Shown in pieces: positions 26,466-35,590 of a DNA stretch of 64,000 bases. Each line of letters starts with the position of its first letter. Position 1 is the stretch's first letter. The notes below the pieces were generated by a model. The model ran no database searches. It saw only the letters and a program-made list of their open reading frames with translations, and was not told the origin of the DNA. The stretch is from NCBI GenBank assembly GCA_023139045.1, contig JAGLOJ010000024.1, forward strand, positions 1-64,000, given 5' to 3'. Source of the stretch: Candidatus Sabulitectum sp. GTDB lineage: Bacteria > Fermentibacterota > Fermentibacteria > Fermentibacterales > JCC-6. A program made the translations under genes and the position numbers.

Positions 26466-28556
26466 TTGAATCTGAAATTTTTGTTTGATTATTTCCCCCC
26501 TCTTGTAGCCATTCTGGCTGGCGTTGCCGCCTGGCTTATCTTTCTTACGGTGAAGAAGAAACCACAGGGAACCGAAAAGATGAAGAAAATTGCATCGATG
26601 ATCCACTCCGGTGCGATGACCTATCTCAAGACGCAGTACAGAATTCTTTTTATTTTTGTTATCCTGATAGCAGCTCTTCTGTTCTTCGGGGTTAACAGAG
26701 CCACATCCATCGCTTTCATAGCAGGTGCACTCTTCAGCATGATTGCCGGAGTAGCCGGCATGACTGCAGCTACAATGGGTAATGTCAGAACGACCCATGC
26801 AGCAAGAAGCAACATATCCGATGCCCTGTCTGTTGCCTTCGGTAGTGGAAGTGTAATGGGATTTGCCGTGGCTGGCCTTGGGCTTCTGGGAGTTTCTGCT
26901 TTCTATCTTATTTTCCATGAGGTGGAAACAGTGAAGGTGTTTCTCCAGAATTTTCTGGGAATGGAAACCATTGACCTAAACAGTATCGCCGGTTTCGGTA
27001 TGGGTGCCAGCAGTATAGCACTGTTTGCCAGGGTTGGTGGAGGTATCTTTACCAAGAGTGCCGATGTGGGTGCAGATCTGGTCGGAAAAGTTGAGGCTGG
27101 TATTCCCGAGGATGATCCACGTAACCCGGCAGTGATAGCAGATAATGTTGGAGATAATGTAGGTGATGTTGCAGGAATGGGAGCTGACCTCTTCGAATCT
27201 TTCGTTGGCTGCATTATTGCCGCAGTTGTTCTTGCTTTCGGCATGGATATTGCCGGAGTATCTGCATTATTTACCGGTGCTGCTGCTGATGCTGCACATA
27301 CAGGCAAAACTTCCCTTATTGCTCTCCCGCTTGTTCTTGCGGCACTTGGTACACTGGCCAGTTTTGCAGGAGCCATATTTGTAAAGCTTTTCAGAAGCGG
27401 TTCACCCCATGATGTGCTTCGCAATGCGACATTTATCAGCGCTGGATTAGCAATCATCTCAGCTTTCTGGGTAGTGAACCTTCTTGGTATTTCGATTGGG
27501 GCATTCTGGGCTATCACAGCCGGTGTAATTTCAGGCACCGCTATCGGTCTTATTACTGAGTATTACACCAGCAGCAAGCCGGTGAGACAAATTGCAGAAG
27601 CAACAAAAACTGGACCGGCAACAACAATAATTGAGGGTATTGCAGTGGGTATGGAGTCCACTGCGGGCCCCGTTTTGTTTATTGCTGCTGCTATTCTTGT
27701 AAGTCATCACTATGCCGGTCTTTACGGTATAGCACTTGCTGCTTTGGGCATGCTGATGAATGTTGGAATGACCATGTCGGTGGATGCCTACGGGCCAGTT
27801 GCAGACAATGCTGGCGGTATTGCGGAGATGGCCGGTCTTCCTGAGGATGTTAGAAAGAGAACCGACAGGCTTGACTCCCTGGGCAACACAACTGCCGCTA
27901 TGGGCAAGGGCTTTGCAATTGGTTCTGCTGCTTTAACATCCCTTGCTCTCTTCTCTGCTTATGCGGAGGTCACCGGTTTGTTTGAAGCCGGGATAAATAT
28001 CCTGAATCCCAATGTTGTTGCGGGATTGTTTCTCGGAGGTCTTCTTCCGTTCATCTTTGCTTCCATTACGTTGAGGGCAGTTGGTAGAACTGCTATGAAA
28101 ATGGTGGAGGAAGTACGGAGGCAGTTCCGTGAGATCAAAGGTCTTATGGAGGGTACAGCAGACCCGGAGACAGAAAAATGTGTTGATATTGCTACAAGAG
28201 GAGCTCTCCACGAGATGATACTTCCGGGAATCATGGCTCTTGCGGTTCCTGTAATTGTTTATTTCGCCTTTGGCGACAGTGGCGCAGAAACTCTTGGTGG
28301 CCTTCTTGCAGGCTCAATAGTAACAGGTGTTCTGCTGGCTATCTTTATGTCCAACAGCGGCGGAGCATGGGATAATGCGAAAAAATACATAGAAGCCGGG
28401 CACATGGGTGGAAAAGGTTCACCCAGTCATGATGCGGCTGTCATGGGCGACACTGTTGGTGATCCATTCAAGGACACCAGTGGCCCATCCCTTAACATCC
28501 TTATCAAACTTATGACTGTTGTTGCGCTGGTTCTTGCACAGGTTCAGATAGGCTGA
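26466..28556 (+). CDS. hppA: Membrane-bound ion-pumping pyrophosphatase
   Basis: A 696-residue membrane pyrophosphatase with about 16 helices. Pyrophosphate site motifs: [20 protein letters not shown] and [21 protein letters not shown] (about residues 200-245), and [20 protein letters not shown] near the end. It couples PPi hydrolysis to H+ or Na+ export. [11 protein letters not shown] has alanine where potassium-independent pumps have lysine, so it should be K+-dependent; [10 protein letters not shown] places the gating glutamate as in Na+-pumping members. The start is TTG 26466 after GGAGG (5-nt gap), not the ATG at 26454 which precedes that site. Confidence 0.95.
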   Translation: MNLKFLFDYFPPLVAILAGVAAWLIFLTVKKKPQGTEKMKKIASMIHSGAMTYLKTQYRILFIFVILIAALLFFGVNRATSIAFIAGALFSMIAGVAGMTAATMGNVRTTHAARSNISDALSVAFGSGSVMGFAVAGLGLLGVSAFYLIFHEVETVKVFLQNFLGMETIDLNSIAGFGMGASSIALFARVGGGIFTKSADVGADLVGKVEAGIPEDDPRNPAVIADNVGDNVGDVAGMGADLFESFVGCIIAAVVLAFGMDIAGVSALFTGAAADAAHTGKTSLIALPLVLAALGTLASFAGAIFVKLFRSGSPHDVLRNATFISAGLAIISAFWVVNLLGISIGAFWAITAGVISGTAIGLITEYYTSSKPVRQIAEATKTGPATTIIEGIAVGMESTAGPVLFIAAAILVSHHYAGLYGIALAALGMLMNVGMTMSVDAYGPVADNAGGIAEMAGLPEDVRKRTDRLDSLGNTTAAMGKGFAIGSAALTSLALFSAYAEVTGLFEAGINILNPNVVAGLFLGGLLPFIFASITLRAVGRTAMKMVEEVRRQFREIKGLMEGTADPETEKCVDIATRGALHEMILPGIMALAVPVIVYFAFGDSGAETLGGLLAGSIVTGVLLAIFMSNSGGAWDNAKKYIEAGHMGGKGSPSHDAAVMGDTVGDPFKDTSGPSLNILIKLMTVVALVLAQVQIG

Positions 28557-28569
28557 TGAAAGGAAAAAA

Positions 28570-28812
28570 ATGAGTGAGAAACTTGACTTCAATGAAGAAA
28601 ATGTAATTGCCAGGCTTCAGGAAGTTCGTCCCATGCTTCAGGCGGATGGCGGAGACATCGAGTTTGTGGCTATCAAAGACAAGGTTGTTCAGGTCAGACT
28701 TCAGGGTTCCTGCAGCGGATGTGCATTTGCAACCATGACACTGCAATTTGGAGTTGAAAAAACTCTGAAGAAGTACTTCCCTGAGATGGAGCGGGTTGAG
28801 AACATCCAGTAG
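28570..28812 (+). CDS. NifU C-terminal-type iron-sulfur scaffold
   Basis: An 80-residue protein: VRPMLQADGGDIEFVAI followed by the cluster-binding CSGC in LQGSCSGCAFATMTLQFGVE. This is the stand-alone NifU C-terminal (NFU) domain that carries [4Fe-4S] clusters to client enzymes. Plausible clients in this window are BioB and the other radical SAM proteins. It starts 14 bp after the pyrophosphatase stop, after AAAGGAAAAAA. Confidence 0.92.
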   Translation: MSEKLDFNEENVIARLQEVRPMLQADGGDIEFVAIKDKVVQVRLQGSCSGCAFATMTLQFGVEKTLKKYFPEMERVENIQ

Positions 28813-29998
28813 CCTCAGGGGAACTGCTTCAAGAGTTCAGGCTTGCATTTTGTTGAGGGGGAGCCCCAAGAGGCTCCCTCTTGCTTCAGAGGATATGGCC
28901 TTTGCCACCAGAATGTACCGCGAAGCAGTGATATGGCGGAAGAGGATAGATCACGCATTGGCCGGGTATGTCAGGCAATCTCTGGAAACGCTTGATGCTG
29001 ATGTTCTTTGCAGCCTGAGAATCGGCGCTGTTCAACTGCTTATTCTGGGAACCCCGGCGCATGCTGCTGTTTCTGCAACCGTAGAGGCCCATTCCCGGCG
29101 CAAGACCAGAGGTCTGGTTAATGCTGTTCTCCGAAAGATGGCCAGTCACCGGGAGAAAGACGACTTACCCATGCATGTGCGATACTCCCATCCGGAGGCA
29201 CTGGTCGGCAGGTGGATAAATCGTTACGGAGAAGGTGTAACCGAAAAATTACTAGGCTGGAACAACCAGCCGCCACCTCTGGGCGGGTATGCCTTCGGGC
29301 GGATTCCGGATGATACACTTCCCGGCACCTTTCTTGAACGCTACAGGACCATAGAGCGACGCGGATCTTTTCAGCCCCCGGAGCAATTTTACATTCAGGA
29401 TGAGTCCGCTGCCATTGTAGGTCAGGGAATGGCTGGGCTTCCAGGGGAAACTGTTCTGGAAGTGGGCGCTGCACCGGGAGGGAAGACTGCGCACCTGAAC
29501 GGCACGGGGTTTATAATCTCACTGGACAAAAAAAGAAAAAGAATGAATCTGTGGCTGGAAAACCGGGAAAGAATGGGCTGGGAGGGCTGCTTTCCAGTAG
29601 CAGCAGATTGCGCCCGGCTTCCATTTAAAAGCAAATTCGATAAGGTGCTGGTGGATGCCCCTTGTACAAATACAGGGGTTTACAGACGAAGATATGATGC
29701 CCGGTGGAACTGGACACCAAAGCTGGAACAGGGGCTTATTCTTATTCAGCGAAAGATGCTTCAGGAATCAGCAAGAGCAGTGAAACCCGGGGGAGTGCTT
29801 GTATATTCCACATGCAGTATCGAACCTGCAGAGAACTCCGAAGCTGTGCGTCATTTCGAAGAGAATAATACCATGTTTGAAAGAATTCCATTCCCTGCAC
29901 CTGCGAGTCTGTTAACCAGTGGAGGATTTCTTTCCATATTCCCCCCGGATGCCGGTTTAGACGGTCTTTTTGCAGTTTCCTGGATACGGAAAAGCTGA
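28796..29998 (+). CDS. rsmB: RsmB-like rRNA (cytosine-C5) methyltransferase
   Basis: A 400-residue protein with an N-terminal NusB-like helical domain (about residues 1-130, LGTPAHAAVSATVEAHSRRKTRGLVNAVLRKM) and a C-terminal NOL1/NOP2/Sun SAM domain. Motifs: VLEVGAAPGGKTAHL (SAM binding), DAPCTNTGVYRR (motif IV with the PC cysteine) and YSTCSIEPAENSEAV (motif VI with the catalytic TCS cysteine). It methylates C967 of 16S rRNA in E. coli. TTG start 28796 overlaps the NFU gene end by 17 bp. Confidence 0.9.
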   Translation: MRTSSSLRGTASRVQACILLRGSPKRLPLASEDMAFATRMYREAVIWRKRIDHALAGYVRQSLETLDADVLCSLRIGAVQLLILGTPAHAAVSATVEAHSRRKTRGLVNAVLRKMASHREKDDLPMHVRYSHPEALVGRWINRYGEGVTEKLLGWNNQPPPLGGYAFGRIPDDTLPGTFLERYRTIERRGSFQPPEQFYIQDESAAIVGQGMAGLPGETVLEVGAAPGGKTAHLNGTGFIISLDKKRKRMNLWLENRERMGWEGCFPVAADCARLPFKSKFDKVLVDAPCTNTGVYRRRYDARWNWTPKLEQGLILIQRKMLQESARAVKPGGVLVYSTCSIEPAENSEAVRHFEENNTMFERIPFPAPASLLTSGGFLSIFPPDAGLDGLFAVSWIRKS

Positions 29999-30010
29999 GA
30001 GGATTAAGAA

Positions 30011-31570
30011 GTGAATTCGGAAGCCAGATTTGTAACGGTCGGACTGGTTCTGGTTGCAGTGCTGTATGTTCTATCGCTTTCCATTCCACTTTTCGGTGAT
30101 TCTCTCAGTTACGGATACAAGACCACCAACTGGATCAGAAACAATGGTTATACGCCCTTTGCAGCAGGATCAGCAAGAGGCGAACAGGCTATGGGGCATC
30201 CCACCCTGTTCTTCTGGATGTGGGCTCTGCTTTCGGGGTTGTTCGGTAATACTCTGTGGGTAGCCAGGCTTCTTCCCGCTGCAGCAACATTTCTGAGCAT
30301 CTGGGGAATGTACAAGCTGGGAAGACTTCTTTCGTGTGAGATGGCTGGCTGGCTTTCGGCTTTTGCCCTTTTCGTCAGCCCTCTGTTTATTACCCAGGCC
30401 ATGAGACCAATGCCGGAAAGTGCCGTTGTTGCGGCAGTTATCTGGTCTCTGTACTGTTATGTCAAGAAGAGATATATCTGCGCTGCAGCATTATGTGCTC
30501 TTGCCATTGTTTTCAGAGAGCAGGCCGTTTTTCTTGCAGGGGCTTATTTCGTTGCTGAACTCTTTCAGACGGGTGTGAAGAAACCGCTTCGTCTTCTTCT
30601 CTTTCTCTCGCCTGTTCTTGTGATTGTTGTTACAGGGCTTATCAATCTTGTGGTAAATGGCTATTTTTTCTTTCCGAGCTACATAGGAGAAGGCTCACCA
30701 CTCGAGCCGAACTGGCTTGCAAACAGACTGAGATTGTTCGGTGCACACCTGATCTCAGAGGATTTCAGGTGGCTTCCGGTAACCGCCGCTCTGGCAGGAA
30801 TGATCAGGGGAAGCGGACGTGACAGCGACAGGAGATTACTGCCTTTCATTCTTATCCTTCTTTTTCCTTCACTTTTTTTCCCTCCGGACAGAATTGCTTT
30901 CCTGGTTTTTGTAACCGCTGTTCTGACCGTATACCTGATTCGCGAAAGGTTGGTTCTTGGAAGACTGTTCACAGTATTCATTGCTCTTCCAGTGTCCATT
31001 GTGCTTTTTCATGTTCTGATCGTTCTTGTATCACAGGATTCAGCATTGAATCTTTTCAGATATGTGATGCCCGCCTACCCGGTTATCATTCTGGGTTCAA
31101 TTGTCATGTTGTTCAAATACTATTCCAGAAAAACCGCTTTTGTCATTGGTTCAATTTTTGTTGTTTCTACTGCAGTTGCGAACAGGTCACAGCATTTCGA
31201 CTATCAGCCTGACACATCACTTTCCTGTGTAGGACCCCTGCTGGATTACAAAGAAGCAGCTCTTTATGCTGTATCCCTGGGAGATACTGTGCTTGTGTCC
31301 GGAATAGACGAGAGTTACTTTGCAAGCATCGAGTTCGGCGTAGTGGATTCTCCTGCAGCTACGAGGAATATACTTGAGGACCAGCCCCTGCTTGAGGAGG
31401 GAGTTTCATACACTCTGGTTGTTGCTTCCTTTATGCTTGCAGAGGGTAACATCTCTATTACACGAAATCTAATTCCTGCCGATTCCGAGCTCAGGCTTCT
31501 TCGGGAACCTCGCTGGGATGACGGGAGAAACACGATAGATATCTACAAAGTGGAACCTCAAGCACCATGA
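30011..31570 (+). CDS. GT39-like polytopic membrane glycosyltransferase
   Basis: A 519-residue protein with about ten hydrophobic helices up to residue 385 and a soluble C-terminus of about 130 residues. The loop after helix 1 (PLFGDSLSYGYKTTNWIRNNG, with GHPTLFFWMWAL) matches the Dolichyl-phosphate-mannose mannosyltransferase-like (PMT_2) group, with an aspartate as the likely catalytic base. GTG start after GAGAGGA. Coupled to the radical SAM gene downstream by a 4-base overlap, suggesting joint work on a lipid or glycan. Confidence 0.75.
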   Translation: MNSEARFVTVGLVLVAVLYVLSLSIPLFGDSLSYGYKTTNWIRNNGYTPFAAGSARGEQAMGHPTLFFWMWALLSGLFGNTLWVARLLPAAATFLSIWGMYKLGRLLSCEMAGWLSAFALFVSPLFITQAMRPMPESAVVAAVIWSLYCYVKKRYICAAALCALAIVFREQAVFLAGAYFVAELFQTGVKKPLRLLLFLSPVLVIVVTGLINLVVNGYFFFPSYIGEGSPLEPNWLANRLRLFGAHLISEDFRWLPVTAALAGMIRGSGRDSDRRLLPFILILLFPSLFFPPDRIAFLVFVTAVLTVYLIRERLVLGRLFTVFIALPVSIVLFHVLIVLVSQDSALNLFRYVMPAYPVIILGSIVMLFKYYSRKTAFVIGSIFVVSTAVANRSQHFDYQPDTSLSCVGPLLDYKEAALYAVSLGDTVLVSGIDESYFASIEFGVVDSPAATRNILEDQPLLEEGVSYTLVVASFMLAEGNISITRNLIPADSELRLLREPRWDDGRNTIDIYKVEPQAP

Positions 31571-32949
31571 GAATTACTCTTTTCTATCCTCCCAGGCCCG
31601 GTGGCGGAGGAACGAATCTTGTGCCTCCTGTCGGTCTCCTTTACCTGGGTGCAGTGCTTGAAAAGGCGGGACATCAGGTTTTGCTGCTGGATTTTACTCA
31701 GCTGGAGAAAACCGGCGATGATCTGCTGAAAGATGTGGTGGATTCAAGCCCTGAGATACTCATGCTCTCCGCTTTTACCTCTGATGTCTTTCTTCTGAAA
31801 CCATTGGTATCCACACTGAAAAAAATGCTTCCCGATGTGAAATTCTGGCTTGGCGGGCCCCATGCCTCCTGTGTGGGAGAAAAGGCTTTCCTGGACTTTC
31901 CTCAAGTAGAAACTGTATTTCTTGGGGAGGCGGAGGAATCCGTACTTCAGGCGCTGGAGTTTCCCGAAGCCGCTCCCGCAGGAGTTATCTATTCCGGGCA
32001 GAAACCTGAGAGTACCCATCCAAGGCAGGTGCATGACCTTTCTACCCTGCCAATTCCCGCCTGGCATCTCGCCCCTCCTGAAAAGTACAGAGGGCTTCCA
32101 AATGGAGTAGTACTGAAGAAACTTCCTTATGCCCCGGTTCTTACCACCAGGGGCTGTCCGTACCGCTGCACATTCTGCGCCGGTTTCAGGGTAACCGGCC
32201 GGAAGATTCGTCACAGACCGCTGAGTCAGGTATGGGAGGAAATCGAACTTCTTGTGAATGAGTATGGTGTCGCAGAGATTCACATTGAAGACGACAACTT
32301 TTCATTTGATAAAGACTATGCAAAAGAATTCTGTGAAATTGCCATCAGGAAGAACCTTCCTGTACTGTTCTCCACGCCAAACGGCGTCAGGCTTGATGCC
32401 CTGGACGATGAACTTCTTACACTTATGAAGAAGGCCGGATGGTACGTGGTTCACTGCGGAATTGAATCCGGTTCCGACAGAATACTCAAGAAGATCAAAA
32501 AAGCAACAACAACATCGTCTATAATAAAGAGTATCGACCTTATTCATTCCCATAACATTCCAGTTGCTGCCTACTTCATCCTGGGTCTTCCCGGCGAGAC
32601 CGTGGAAGACATAGAAAAGACTATTGAATTCGCTCGCACCAGTGGTGTGGAATGGGCTCAGTTCGCATGTTTTCTTCCCATTCCGGGTTCACCGGACGGC
32701 GATAACTTCCTGAAGTATAATGACATGGTCAGCACAGGCTGGGAGGCTTTCCACAACACTGCCTGTCCTGCTCCTCCAGCCCCTCTTACCGCCGAAGATC
32801 TCAAGAAACTTCAGAGGAAGGCTTTCATGAGATTCTATCTCAGGCCGGGACCGATGTTAAGAACAGCCGCGCTTCTTTTTCACAGAGACACCTTCTTCAG
32901 GATTATCAAACGTGGATTTGCATATCTTTTCGCTGGAAGCGGCTCTTGA
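31567..32949 (+). CDS. B12-binding-domain radical SAM protein
   Basis: A 460-residue protein. Residues 1-140 form a cobalamin-binding-like Rossmann domain (ITLFYPPRPGGGGTNLVPPVGLLYLGAVLE; WLGGPHASCVGE), but lack the DxHxxG histidine motif. Residues about 180-400 hold the radical SAM core with TTRGCPYRCTFCAGF (CxxxCxxC) and IHIEDDNFSFDKDYA. Members modify lipids, hopanoids, bacteriochlorophylls or natural products. The position right after a membrane glycosyltransferase points to a lipid or polysaccharide substrate; this is inference. Confidence 0.85.
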   Translation: MRITLFYPPRPGGGGTNLVPPVGLLYLGAVLEKAGHQVLLLDFTQLEKTGDDLLKDVVDSSPEILMLSAFTSDVFLLKPLVSTLKKMLPDVKFWLGGPHASCVGEKAFLDFPQVETVFLGEAEESVLQALEFPEAAPAGVIYSGQKPESTHPRQVHDLSTLPIPAWHLAPPEKYRGLPNGVVLKKLPYAPVLTTRGCPYRCTFCAGFRVTGRKIRHRPLSQVWEEIELLVNEYGVAEIHIEDDNFSFDKDYAKEFCEIAIRKNLPVLFSTPNGVRLDALDDELLTLMKKAGWYVVHCGIESGSDRILKKIKKATTTSSIIKSIDLIHSHNIPVAAYFILGLPGETVEDIEKTIEFARTSGVEWAQFACFLPIPGSPDGDNFLKYNDMVSTGWEAFHNTACPAPPAPLTAEDLKKLQRKAFMRFYLRPGPMLRTAALLFHRDTFFRIIKRGFAYLFAGSGS

Positions 32950-33083
32950 CTTGGCAGAAGTTTTCTTCTTAGTTTCCGGCAACTCAACATAGAGGAGCAA
33001 TGGTTGAAAAGCATAAAGCAGGCTCGGTTGTACGCGCCTGCAGTAAAAGAAGAAATTTCAGCCCTTCTCCCCGGGAAACAGCA

Positions 33084-34388
33084 ATGAGAAAGAAATTTAA
33101 TATTAATACGGTATTAGGCCTTTTTAGCCTTGTTTTAGCTCTTGTTTTTAACCACTATACTCTTTATGTGCTTTTCGATGGTTACAGCTATCCGTTGTTG
33201 CAGAATAGTATGCTTATATTGGCTGTAGTTGACTTAATTCTTGTATATACCGGGGTGGCATTTATTATTAACCGCAAGAATAAGTCATATCTAGCGAAAT
33301 ATACCAAAATAGTTGCTGTGAATGTTGCTGTAATGTTAGTAATGATAACGATAATAGAATTAGTTTTTGGCAATTGGATTAATCCGAATAACCTGAATCA
33401 ACTAAACATCATTCGCGATACGCAGGTGCATTACAGTCTTGACGGTCTTTATTCATTCGAGAGTGATGTTGTTGTCTACACCAGAGACAGATGGGGGCTT
33501 CGGGGGGAGTATCCGGATGTTGATTGCATTGATATTCTAACCGTCGGCGGAAGCACTACAGATCAGCGTTATATTCCCGATAGTCTTACCTGGCAGAATA
33601 TTCTCCACAACGAATTTGAAGCTAACGGTAAAGAGGTCTGGGTTGTAAATGCAGGTATTGATGGTCAATCCACTCGTGGCCATATAAAGAACTTTGATTG
33701 GTGGTTTCCAGGAATACCGAATTTAAGTGTCAAATATTACCTGTTCTATGTGGGTGTCAATGACTACTATAAGGGAGCGGGACACGTTGATGATGAATTA
33801 CTTGCAGCGCCTGTTCAAAGTGAGCTTGAAAATATAGCAGGTGTAATCGCATCAAGAAGCGCCTTGTACTATTTGAACAGAGTAGTGAATGGAATAATAC
33901 TGGCCAGGGTTTATGGACTGGCTCATAATACTGCACATCATGCATATAGAGAATTTTCCACTGAAAACTGGATAGACCAGCCGCTTGCATCCAATTATGA
34001 AGCGATCATGAAGAATCGTCTGGATGCTTATGAACAGCGCTTGAATGTTTTGTGCGAGAGAGTTGCGTCCGTCGGTTCAATTCCGATCTTTGTGACTCAA
34101 TCTTCAGGAAGAGTATACGATTTTGTTGATGGGCAGCTGTTAGCTGCACCCGATATAAGTCAGTACGAGGGGCACAGAACTAATGGAGTTGATTACTACT
34201 ATATGAGCAGGCTGCTGAACGGAGCCACGCAAAAAGTATGCCAGGAGAACGGAGGAATATTCATCAACCTTGATGCTGAACTGGATTTCAATATACATGA
34301 CGATTTTTATGATCGTTGTCATAATTCTCCTTCCGGCACGGACAGGATAGGAAAATATCTTTACACCAAGTTGGAGTATCTTTTTTAG
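33084..34388 (+). CDS. Membrane-anchored SGNH/GDSL-type hydrolase
   Basis: A 434-residue protein with three N-terminal hydrophobic helices (about residues 10-30, 40-60, 70-95) and an extracytoplasmic SGNH domain: ILTVGGSTTDQRYIPD (nucleophile serine block), YLFYVGVNDYY (the GxND block) and RCHNSPSGTDRIGKYL (acid/histidine block). Such proteins often remove or transfer acetyl groups on glycans. The gene is visibly more AT-rich than its neighbours. ATG 33084 is chosen because the protein-like sequence begins there; ATG 33000 lies only 2 nt after AGAGGAG and would add 28 unlikely residues. Confidence 0.75.
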   Translation: MRKKFNINTVLGLFSLVLALVFNHYTLYVLFDGYSYPLLQNSMLILAVVDLILVYTGVAFIINRKNKSYLAKYTKIVAVNVAVMLVMITIIELVFGNWINPNNLNQLNIIRDTQVHYSLDGLYSFESDVVVYTRDRWGLRGEYPDVDCIDILTVGGSTTDQRYIPDSLTWQNILHNEFEANGKEVWVVNAGIDGQSTRGHIKNFDWWFPGIPNLSVKYYLFYVGVNDYYKGAGHVDDELLAAPVQSELENIAGVIASRSALYYLNRVVNGIILARVYGLAHNTAHHAYREFSTENWIDQPLASNYEAIMKNRLDAYEQRLNVLCERVASVGSIPIFVTQSSGRVYDFVDGQLLAAPDISQYEGHRTNGVDYYYMSRLLNGATQKVCQENGGIFINLDAELDFNIHDDFYDRCHNSPSGTDRIGKYLYTKLEYLF

Positions 34389-34401
34389 AAAGCAGTATAA
34401 T

Positions 34402-34560
34402 GTGAAAGTTATATCAATGTTGTCCGAGCTAATTGGCTTTATAAAGGAGCGAAAAAAGTGGTGGCTGGCTCCCATTATCTTCTTTCTGATTTTGTTTGGT
34501 GCTCTTCTGGTTTTAACGCAGGGGTCTGCAGTTGCCCCATTTATCTATGCACTGTTCTAG
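34402..34560 (+). CDS. DUF5989-family small membrane protein
   Basis: A 52-residue protein not obvious to length-limited gene callers. GTG start 34402 (an internal ATG lies at 34417). Sequence features: FIKERKKWWLAPIIFF, then ILFGALLVLTQGSAVAPFIYALF, matching the conserved DUF5989 pattern (RKKWWLxPI, one transmembrane helix, GSAVAPFIY end). DUF5989 proteins usually sit beside SGNH hydrolases and carbamoyltransferases in surface-polysaccharide loci, as here 13 bp after an SGNH gene. The TAG stop lies inside the terminal repeat of the adjacent inverted-repeat element. Confidence 0.85.
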   Translation: MKVISMLSELIGFIKERKKWWLAPIIFFLILFGALLVLTQGSAVAPFIYALF

Positions 34561-34707
34561 TACTCTGTCAAGCATAGCTGTCGTATTCTGCTGGCTCTTC
34601 GTGCTATCGCTCGGGATGTCCCTGTCAGTTAGGGTCGAGTTACTCTTCAGAGCCCCAGCGGCGTTACTGGTTCGATTACATACACTTAATACCTGACAGA
34701 GTACTAG
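34557..34707. mobile_element. MITE-like 151-bp element with 16-bp terminal inverted repeats
   Basis: Terminal repeats ctagtactctgtcaag (34557-34572) and cctgacagagtactag (34692-34707) are complementary at 15 of 16 positions. The interior (119 bp) has no coding capacity. The rightmost 22 bp recur at 431-452. It sits between the DUF5989 gene and a glycosyltransferase gene, and its left end supplies the DUF5989 stop codon. No flanking target duplication is obvious, apart from the CTAG ends themselves. A transposase is not present in the window, so mobility would depend on an element elsewhere. Confidence 0.6.
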
Positions 34708-34737
34708 ACCATTTAGCAAACTCTGGTAAGGAGAGTC

Positions 34738-35436
34738 ATGGTTGGAAAGTACTCTGTGGGTCTGGTAATTCCTGCTCATAACGAGGAGGAGGGGATTCCT
34801 GCTGTTCTTAAGGCTGTTCCCGATCAAGTTGACAGAATTTATGTTGTGGCAAACTGCTGTACTGATGCAACAGCGCATGTTGCAGAAAAGTACGGCGCCA
34901 TAGTGATAGATCAACCGATTAAGGGTTATGGAAGTGCTTACAAAGCAGGATTCGCAGCTGTTGATACAGACATCGTCTGTACTGCCGATGCCGACGGCAC
35001 ATACCCTGTTCAAGACATTCCCCGTCTTATTGAGGATTTACTGGAAAACAAACTGGATTTCATTTCAGCCAGACGTATTCCGGACGACCACTCAGGCACT
35101 GTAAACAACATCATGCGCTTCAGCGGCAACTGGATACTAACTGCTTTCACAATGCTGCTCTTCTGGAAAAAGATACTGGACAGTCAGTCCGGCATGTGGA
35201 TATTCCACCGCGAAGTACTTGATAAAATCAGCCTTACGAGTGATGGTATGCCGTTCTCCGAAGAACTCAAGATAGAAGTCTGGAACCACAAAGACATCGA
35301 ATGTGCCGAGAGAGAAATACCTTTCAGCTATTCCAGTAGAGTTGGAAAAGCGAAACTCAACCTCTGGCGTGACGGCTTCAGGAACCTCGTGTTTCTCTTC
35401 GCAAAACGATTTCGCATTCCCATGACCGGAGCCTGA
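34738..35436 (+). CDS. Family 2 glycosyltransferase (DPM1/GtrB-like, lacking a membrane tail)
   Basis: A 232-residue GT2 protein: VGLVIPAHNEEEGIPAVLKAVP, RIYVVANCCTDATAHVAEKYG, GYGSAYKAGFAAVDTDIVCTADADGTYP (DAD metal motif) and a C-terminal FSYSSRVGKAKLNLWRDG. This is the dolichol/polyprenyl-phosphate sugar synthase pattern, giving lipid-phosphate sugars that feed GT-C enzymes such as the two polytopic proteins at 24.8 and 30 kb. AAGGAG precedes the ATG by 4-5 nt, and the whole leader lies between the inverted-repeat element and the gene. Confidence 0.85.
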   Translation: MVGKYSVGLVIPAHNEEEGIPAVLKAVPDQVDRIYVVANCCTDATAHVAEKYGAIVIDQPIKGYGSAYKAGFAAVDTDIVCTADADGTYPVQDIPRLIEDLLENKLDFISARRIPDDHSGTVNNIMRFSGNWILTAFTMLLFWKKILDSQSGMWIFHREVLDKISLTSDGMPFSEELKIEVWNHKDIECAEREIPFSYSSRVGKAKLNLWRDGFRNLVFLFAKRFRIPMTGA

Positions 35437-35500
35437 TTACAAAAAGGGGTCAGCCTGTAGAATAACTGGAAAACGTAACATGATCACAGGAGATTCTGAT

Positions 35501-35590
35501 ATGCCGGGGCGAGTATTCTTCTTCCCGGGTACATTCTCTCTTTTCGGATTGCTCGCTGTGCTTTTTGTAATTGGCCCGAAGGGGCACTGA
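35501..35590 (+). CDS. Possible 29-residue membrane peptide
   Basis: A 29-codon frame preceded by AGGAGA with a 7-nt gap. The peptide is MPGRVFFFPGTFSL followed by FGLLAVLFVIG and a PKGH end, a plausible single membrane helix. The stop abuts the stop codon of the convergent XdhC-like gene. No homologue is known to me; a chance frame is a real possibility. Confidence 0.3.
   Translation: MPGRVFFFPGTFSLFGLLAVLFVIGPKGH

Noticed and set aside
26903-27538. Long minus-strand frame inside the pyrophosphatase gene
   Set aside because: It is a codon-bias shadow rich in Ala, Pro, Ser and Thr; the sense strand encodes a full conserved pump.
31567-32949. Cobalamin-binding histidine motif in the B12-type radical SAM protein
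   Set aside because: No DxHxxG is present in the N-terminal domain; members without it can still bind cobalamin, so cofactor use is left open rather than claimed.
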